From an uncultured Campylobacter sp. (GTDB lineage: Bacteria > Campylobacterota > Campylobacteria > Campylobacterales > Campylobacteraceae), in contig NZ_CALBWL010000064.1 in assembly GCF_937973075.1 (NCBI RefSeq), forward strand, positions 1 to 10,658: a DNA stretch of 10,658 bases, written 5' to 3'. The notes beneath the pieces are model-generated. The model saw only the letters and a list, made by a program, of their open reading frames with translations. It did no database searches and was not told the DNA's origin. Numbering within the stretch: position 1 is the first letter of the stretch; each line of letters starts with the position of its first letter. Positions 7,584 through 10,658 of the stretch are shown in pieces. A program made the translations under genes and the position numbers.

Positions 7584-8119
7584 TGAAATTATTCGACATT
7601 ACCGAAAAATATGGTAAGGCGACTTATGCTTATCCGTTTGAGCCATACATCGTGCCCGAGAATTTTCGCGGGCAGCCTGAATACACCTATGAGCTTTGCA
7701 TAGGCTGTGCTGCATGCGGTATCGCCTGCCCATCCAATGCGATTGAGCTTAAGATGAACGAAGCCCAAACTAAACTAATTTGGGAATTTGATTGCGGACG
7801 CTGCATATTTTGTGGTCGCTGCGACGAGGTATGCCCTACGGGAGCGGTAAGGCTAGGCAATAGCTTTGAGCTAGCGGTAAAATTTGATAAAAGCGCACTT
7901 ATCCAACACGGCGAGCTTGAGATGGAAAAATGCAGCTGCTGCGGCAAGCCGATGACCCCAAAAAGGCTCATCAACTACACGCTAGAAAAGCTAAGTACGG
8001 CAAATTTGCTCCCAGGCAGATTAGAAGAAGCTAAAAAATATCTCTATATCTGTCCTGAATGCAAAAAAGCTCAAGCGGTCGAAAGAGTGACCAAAGGTAT
8101 AGAGGAGGCAATAAAATGA
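7580..8119 (+). CDS. hyfH: Hydrogenase-4 ferredoxin subunit HyfH (NuoI/HycF-like)
   Basis: A 179-residue soluble electron-transfer subunit linking the small subunit HyfI to HyfA. Two ferredoxin motifs, C40/43/46/50 and C75/78/81/85, each end in CP and suit two [4Fe-4S] clusters, as in NuoI. C72 is extra. The C-terminal part has two further cysteine pairs, within CSCCGKP (C118, C120, C121) and CPEC (C158, C161), arranged like a rubredoxin or zinc-ribbon site. E. coli HycF and HyfH (about 180 residues) carry a similar C-terminal metal site as far as I know. Tandem ATGs occur at 7580 and 7583. AAAAAGGA (7566-7573) favours the first, six bases away, which forms an ATGA overlap with the hyfG stop. 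The stop overlaps hyfI in the same way. Confidence 0.92.
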   Translation: MMKLFDITEKYGKATYAYPFEPYIVPENFRGQPEYTYELCIGCAACGIACPSNAIELKMNEAQTKLIWEFDCGRCIFCGRCDEVCPTGAVRLGNSFELAVKFDKSALIQHGELEMEKCSCCGKPMTPKRLINYTLEKLSTANLLPGRLEEAKKYLYICPECKKAQAVERVTKGIEEAIK

Positions 8120-8940
8120 GTTTGTATCAAGTCCCCGAAAATATTAAAAACGCAAACGATCTAACCACAAAATTGGAGCTTTTGAAAAATATCAAACGAA
8201 GCTTCAGCGTTTATCGTATCGACTGCGGAAGTTGCAACGGCTGTGAAATCGAAATTTTTGCTTCTATCACGCCGATGTGGGATCCGGAGCGCTTCGGATT
8301 TAAACTCGTAGCCAACCCTCGCCACGCAGATATCTTAGTCTGCACCGGTCCGGTTACTCGACAGATGTATTATCCGCTGCTCCGCGCTTATGAGGCTGCA
8401 CCTGATCCAAAGATCGTAGTAGCTCTGGGAGCCTGCGGAAGCAGCGGTGGAATTTTCCATGACGCATATAGCGTATGGAGCGGCATCGATAAGATTGTAC
8501 CGGTAGATGTTTATATCCCAGGCTGCCCTCCGCATCCTGCTAGCATCATCTATGGTCTTGGCATGGCGCTTGGCATTATTGATCAAAAGCTTCAAAAGAA
8601 GAGCTACGAGCAAGATAGTACTCTTCCGCCACCGGTCAAGAATTCAGTTATAGGCGATATTTTATTCGAGCGCGATCTGCAAGCTGAAGCTAAGAGGCTG
8701 ATGAGCTATATTTTCGGAAGAGTTTTATTCGCAAAATATATGGATGCGATCAAAACCTCATCTGATGTTCACGATCCAAAAGCTTCTCGCGAGGCTCTAC
8801 TTAACGCTATCCATACCGAAGAGGATCCTAGATACGCGGAGTGCATGGCGCTATTACACAATGACGTGTATCTAAAATACGCCCGCGCTACGGAGGAATT
8901 TAAAATCGATCCGCAAAAAGAGGTCTGGAGCAAACGATGA
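8116..8940 (+). CDS. hyfI: [NiFe]-hydrogenase small subunit HyfI (NuoB/HycG-like)
   Basis: A 274-residue small subunit that pairs with HyfG and holds the proximal [4Fe-4S] cluster. Likely ligands are C40 and C43 in DCGSCNGCEIE, C107 in GACGSSGG and C137 in PGCPPHP. C37 and C76 are extra. The CxxC in place of the paired CC of NuoB is typical of the hydrogenase branch. There is no Tat signal, so it stays in the cytoplasm, unlike periplasmic uptake hydrogenases. Residues from about 165 onward form a charged helical tail, making the protein about 20 residues longer than E. coli HycG/HyfI (252-255). I chose ATG 8116 over an in-frame start at 8059: AGAGGAGG (8101-8108) is seven bases ahead, and the earlier start would run deep into hyfH. 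The stop overlaps hyfJ by ATGA. Confidence 0.93.
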   Translation: MSLYQVPENIKNANDLTTKLELLKNIKRSFSVYRIDCGSCNGCEIEIFASITPMWDPERFGFKLVANPRHADILVCTGPVTRQMYYPLLRAYEAAPDPKIVVALGACGSSGGIFHDAYSVWSGIDKIVPVDVYIPGCPPHPASIIYGLGMALGIIDQKLQKKSYEQDSTLPPPVKNSVIGDILFERDLQAEAKRLMSYIFGRVLFAKYMDAIKTSSDVHDPKASREALLNAIHTEEDPRYAECMALLHNDVYLKYARATEEFKIDPQKEVWSKR

Positions 8941-9281
8941 TTGAGGTTTTTAAGCTTACAAAGCGGCATATGGACGAAAACGAAAATTTACCTAAAGAGC
9001 TAAAGGATATCAAGGTTTTTTCCACCTGCGTCGGTCATGGCGTAGGTACGATCGATTTTAGCGAAAAGGTACTTGAGATAGACGATGAAGAATTTAAACG
9101 CATCATCGAGAACTCGGGCGACTACGTTAAATTTAAGATCGGTAACCTAAGCAAGTATTTCGAGATTGAAATTTTTGCCGAGCACGCAGCCAAGCTAATC
9201 CCTCAGCTTTGCGAATGTGAGCTTAAAGATCTGCTAAAAAATATGCGCGAAGGATACTTCGTGCTAAGGAAGGATTTTTGA
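8937..9281 (+). CDS. hyfJ: HyfJ/HycH-family hydrogenase assembly protein
   Basis: A 114-residue soluble protein with no membrane segment. The motif VGHGVGTIDF near residues 32-41 matches the conserved GHxVGxID element I associate with E. coli HycH and HyfJ. Those proteins are needed to make an active hydrogenase large subunit but are not structural parts of the enzyme. The place directly after hyfI is where hycH/hyfJ sits in E. coli. At 114 residues it is shorter than the E. coli proteins (about 136), with the missing length apparently split between the ends. The start overlaps the hyfI stop (ATGA), with TGGAG at 8926-8930 six bases ahead. The stop overlaps the first base of the hycI ATG. The molecular function is not established from sequence, and the family assignment rests mainly on one motif and position. 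Confidence 0.78.
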   Translation: MIEVFKLTKRHMDENENLPKELKDIKVFSTCVGHGVGTIDFSEKVLEIDDEEFKRIIENSGDYVKFKIGNLSKYFEIEIFAEHAAKLIPQLCECELKDLLKNMREGYFVLRKDF

Positions 9282-9733
9282 TGCGAAAGGCGTTGCTTTG
9301 TATCGGCAATCCCCTTCGCGGCGACGACGACGTGGGCAATGAAACAGGGCGAATAGTCGAGGCAAATCTAAAAGATTGGCGCGTTTTTTATGGGCAGGAT
9401 GTGCCCGAAAACGAATTTGCAGCCCTTAGGGAATTCGCCCCTGAAATTCTGATCGTAGTAGATGCGATGAGCGGCTTTGATAAGGATAAGATAGAATTTT
9501 TCGATCTCAGCAACGATCGCGACTATATCTACTCGACGCATAACCTGCCTACGCCGGTGCTTCTAAGCTATCTGCGCAAAATTTGCCCAAAGACGTTGTT
9601 TTTGGGTATCAGCGTGCTGCTCGATAACGTCCTTGATTTTAAAGAAGGGCTAAGCGAGAGCGCAAAAAAAAGTGCGCAAAAAGCTTATGAGCGTATATTA
9701 GAAATTGATTCAAATTTAAATGAGGAGGAGTAA
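9281..9733 (+). CDS. hycI: Hydrogenase large-subunit maturation endopeptidase HycI
   Basis: A 150-residue protease of the HyaD/HybD/HycI family (peptidase M52), which removes the C-terminal tail of the large subunit once nickel is in place. The three nickel-sensing residues of the family are visible: D15 in GNPLRGDD, D61 in VVDAM, and H87 in STHNLP, matching E. coli HycI D16/D62/H90 in order and spacing. The length fits E. coli HycI (156). I prefer ATG 9281 over a TTG three bases upstream: AAGGAAGG (9266-9273) lies seven bases before the ATG, which overlaps the hyfJ stop as TGATG. Its natural substrate is very likely HyfG, seven kilobases of the same operon having no other large subunit. The acidic C-terminal end (NLNEEE) coincides with the purine-rich ribosome site of focA. 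Confidence 0.92.
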   Translation: MRKALLCIGNPLRGDDDVGNETGRIVEANLKDWRVFYGQDVPENEFAALREFAPEILIVVDAMSGFDKDKIEFFDLSNDRDYIYSTHNLPTPVLLSYLRKICPKTLFLGISVLLDNVLDFKEGLSESAKKSAQKAYERILEIDSNLNEEE

Positions 9734-10597
9734 ATGTTAAATCCTGCAGAAACCGCGCAAGCGGTGTCTAGTTCGATGCAACACAAGGCGCATACCCCGC
9801 TAATTAGCATAATTTTTCTAGCTATAATGGCGGGCGCTGCAATCGCTATGGGCGATATTTTCTGGGCTCACTCGACCGTCGGAATGGCTGAAAAGCAATC
9901 TATTGGCTTATCGAATTTCATCGGTGGTATTACCTTTAGCTGCGGTCTGATGATGGTGGTTTTTTATGGCGGGCATCTATTTACTAGCTCGGTTTTAACG
10001 GGTGTACCTGCTGCCGACGGCAAATTGCCGCTAGGTAAAACTATCGGCTATTGGGCTATCGTTTGGTGCTTTAACTTCGTAGGCGGTGCGTTAATCGCGT
10101 ATATGTATTATTACTCAGGACTTCCGCTTAAATATGATGGCTACATCTTGCAGCACTTCATTCCTGCAGCAGCAGGCAAAATAAACGCACCTTTTCACGA
10201 GCTATTCATCCGCGGAATTTTTTGTAACGTGTTTGTATGTATGTCTATCTGGACTGCGACCAGCGAGAGCAATCTATCGGGTAAATTCTTTGCAATTATG
10301 TGGATGATCGGCGCATTCGTAGCTTGCTCGATGGAACACTGCGTGGCAAATATGTTTATCCTAACTGAAGGCATCATCGCTAAAGGCCACTATCTTGCGG
10401 CTGCAGGTGGCGATGTAAATGCTCTTGCAAGCTCACTTCACGGCGTAACGGCGGCTCAAATAGATTCAATAAACTGGGGAAATTTCATCGTTAAAAATAT
10501 GATCCCGGTTACGCTAGGTAACATCTGCGGCGGTCTATTTTTCGTAGGCTTGGTCGGATTTATGGTCAATAAATACGATATGAAAAAGAAAGACTAA
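9734..10597 (+). CDS. focA: Formate channel of the FNT family (FocA/FocB-like)
   Basis: A 287-residue inner-membrane protein with six expected helices, starting after a cytoplasmic N-terminal segment of about 25 residues. FNT proteins form pentamers that move formate or nitrite. Markers are GGHLFTSSVLTG with T84 (the omega-loop threonine equivalent to E. coli FocA T91), NFVGGALIAY in helix 3, and MEHCVANMF with H202 (equivalent to the central-pore H209). The length matches FocA (285). The Glu-His pair E201/H202 and FTSS resemble formate rather than nitrite channels, but FocA, FocB and NirC are close. Operon position next to a hydrogenase-4 set, as with E. coli focB, is the main reason to call it formate-specific. 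GAGGAGGAG (9722-9730) is the ribosome site. The ATG follows the hycI stop directly. It ends the operon. Confidence 0.9.
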   Translation: MLNPAETAQAVSSSMQHKAHTPLISIIFLAIMAGAAIAMGDIFWAHSTVGMAEKQSIGLSNFIGGITFSCGLMMVVFYGGHLFTSSVLTGVPAADGKLPLGKTIGYWAIVWCFNFVGGALIAYMYYYSGLPLKYDGYILQHFIPAAAGKINAPFHELFIRGIFCNVFVCMSIWTATSESNLSGKFFAIMWMIGAFVACSMEHCVANMFILTEGIIAKGHYLAAAGGDVNALASSLHGVTAAQIDSINWGNFIVKNMIPVTLGNICGGLFFVGLVGFMVNKYDMKKKD

Positions 10598-10599
10598 TC

Positions 10600-10619
10600 T
10601 ATCGCGCTTCAGCACGATA
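10600..10619 (+). other. Imperfect hairpin just after focA
   Basis: Bases 10600-10607 and 10612-10619 form an eight-pair stem with one C-A mismatch (10605/10614) around a TTCA loop, two bases after the focA stop. No T-run follows, so it is unlikely to terminate alone. It may stabilise the 3' end of the message or help pause polymerase before the next hairpin. Confidence 0.4.
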
Positions 10620-10631
10620 TAATCAAAATAC

Positions 10632-10658
10632 GGCGCGGCACTTTGCCGCGCATTTTTA
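10632..10658 (+). terminator. Rho-independent terminator of the hyf operon
   Basis: A perfect 8-bp GC-rich stem, GCGCGGCA (10633-10640) with TGCCGCGC (10644-10651), closes on a three-base CTT loop and runs into ATTTTTA at the window edge. It lies 35 bp after the focA stop. The T-run may extend past the window. On the other strand the stem is followed by a shorter, interrupted T-rich stretch (complement of 10625-10630), so activity in both directions is possible but weaker. Confidence 0.85.

Noticed and set aside
8059..8115. Upstream in-frame start for hyfI
   Set aside because: It lies inside hyfH, has no ribosome site, and adds residues unlike the family; ATG 8116 has AGAGGAGG seven bases ahead.
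792..8940. NADH dehydrogenase (complex I, nuo) operon
   Set aside because: The HyfB, C, E, F, G, H and I proteins resemble Nuo subunits, but HyfG has both nickel-binding CxxC pairs and a cleavable tail, HyfI has CxxC in place of CC, and HycI and HycH follow. No NuoE/F/G, NuoA or NuoJ is present.
1067..8969. Other minus-strand and alternate-frame open frames of 60-97 codons
   Set aside because: All overlap well-supported conserved genes, lack good ribosome sites and have low-complexity or unlikely compositions.

Overview
The window holds one almost complete operon for a membrane-bound, energy-converting [NiFe]-hydrogenase of the Hyf/Hyc type (hydrogenase-4/formate hydrogenlyase, group 4), followed by a formate channel gene. 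All eleven genes are on the plus strand. No gene is broken, and I see no mobile element, CRISPR array or RNA gene.

Organism: the protein sequences, the AT-rich leader (about 20% G+C against clearly higher G+C in the genes), the frequent AAATTT/GAATTTT runs and a TATAAT-type -10 box suggest Campylobacterota, most likely Campylobacter. The moderate coding G+C fits the higher-GC human oral species (C. gracilis, C. showae, C. rectus, C. curvus) better than C. jejuni. The genus is inferred from style and gene order, not from a database match.

Layout: 1-195 is an AT-rich leader with a 20-bp direct repeat, a nested inverted repeat followed by a T-run, and a TATAAT box. Then come hyfA (196-795, four-cluster ferredoxin subunit), hyfB (792-2765, large antiporter-like subunit), hyfC (2776-3714, NuoH-like membrane anchor), hyfE (3716-4360, small NuoK-like membrane subunit), hyfF (4360-5844, second antiporter-like subunit), hyfG (5847-7583, NuoC/NuoD-like large catalytic subunit), hyfH (7580-8119, NuoI-like ferredoxin), hyfI (8116-8940, NuoB-like small subunit), hyfJ/hycH (8937-9281, assembly factor), hycI (9281-9733, large-subunit maturation protease) and focA (9734-10597, FNT formate channel). 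A GC-rich hairpin with a T-rich tail at 10632-10658 closes the unit.

How it works together: HyfG holds the Ni-Fe site and passes electrons through the Fe-S clusters of HyfI, HyfH and HyfA. HyfC and HyfE anchor this arm to the ion-translocating subunits HyfB and HyfF. HyfA is the expected docking partner for a formate dehydrogenase, and FocA would move formate across the inner membrane, so the likely overall job is formate-linked H2 evolution coupled to ion pumping. HycI trims the HyfG tail after Ni insertion. Every junction is either an overlap or a gap of no more than 10 nt, so the genes are probably co-transcribed and translationally coupled.

Points of note: compared with E. coli hyfABCDEFGHIJR-focB, the third antiporter-like subunit HyfD and the regulator HyfR are absent, no formate dehydrogenase gene is present, and the protease and channel are built into the operon. 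This is a variant of a known complex. I do not see an unknown system here.
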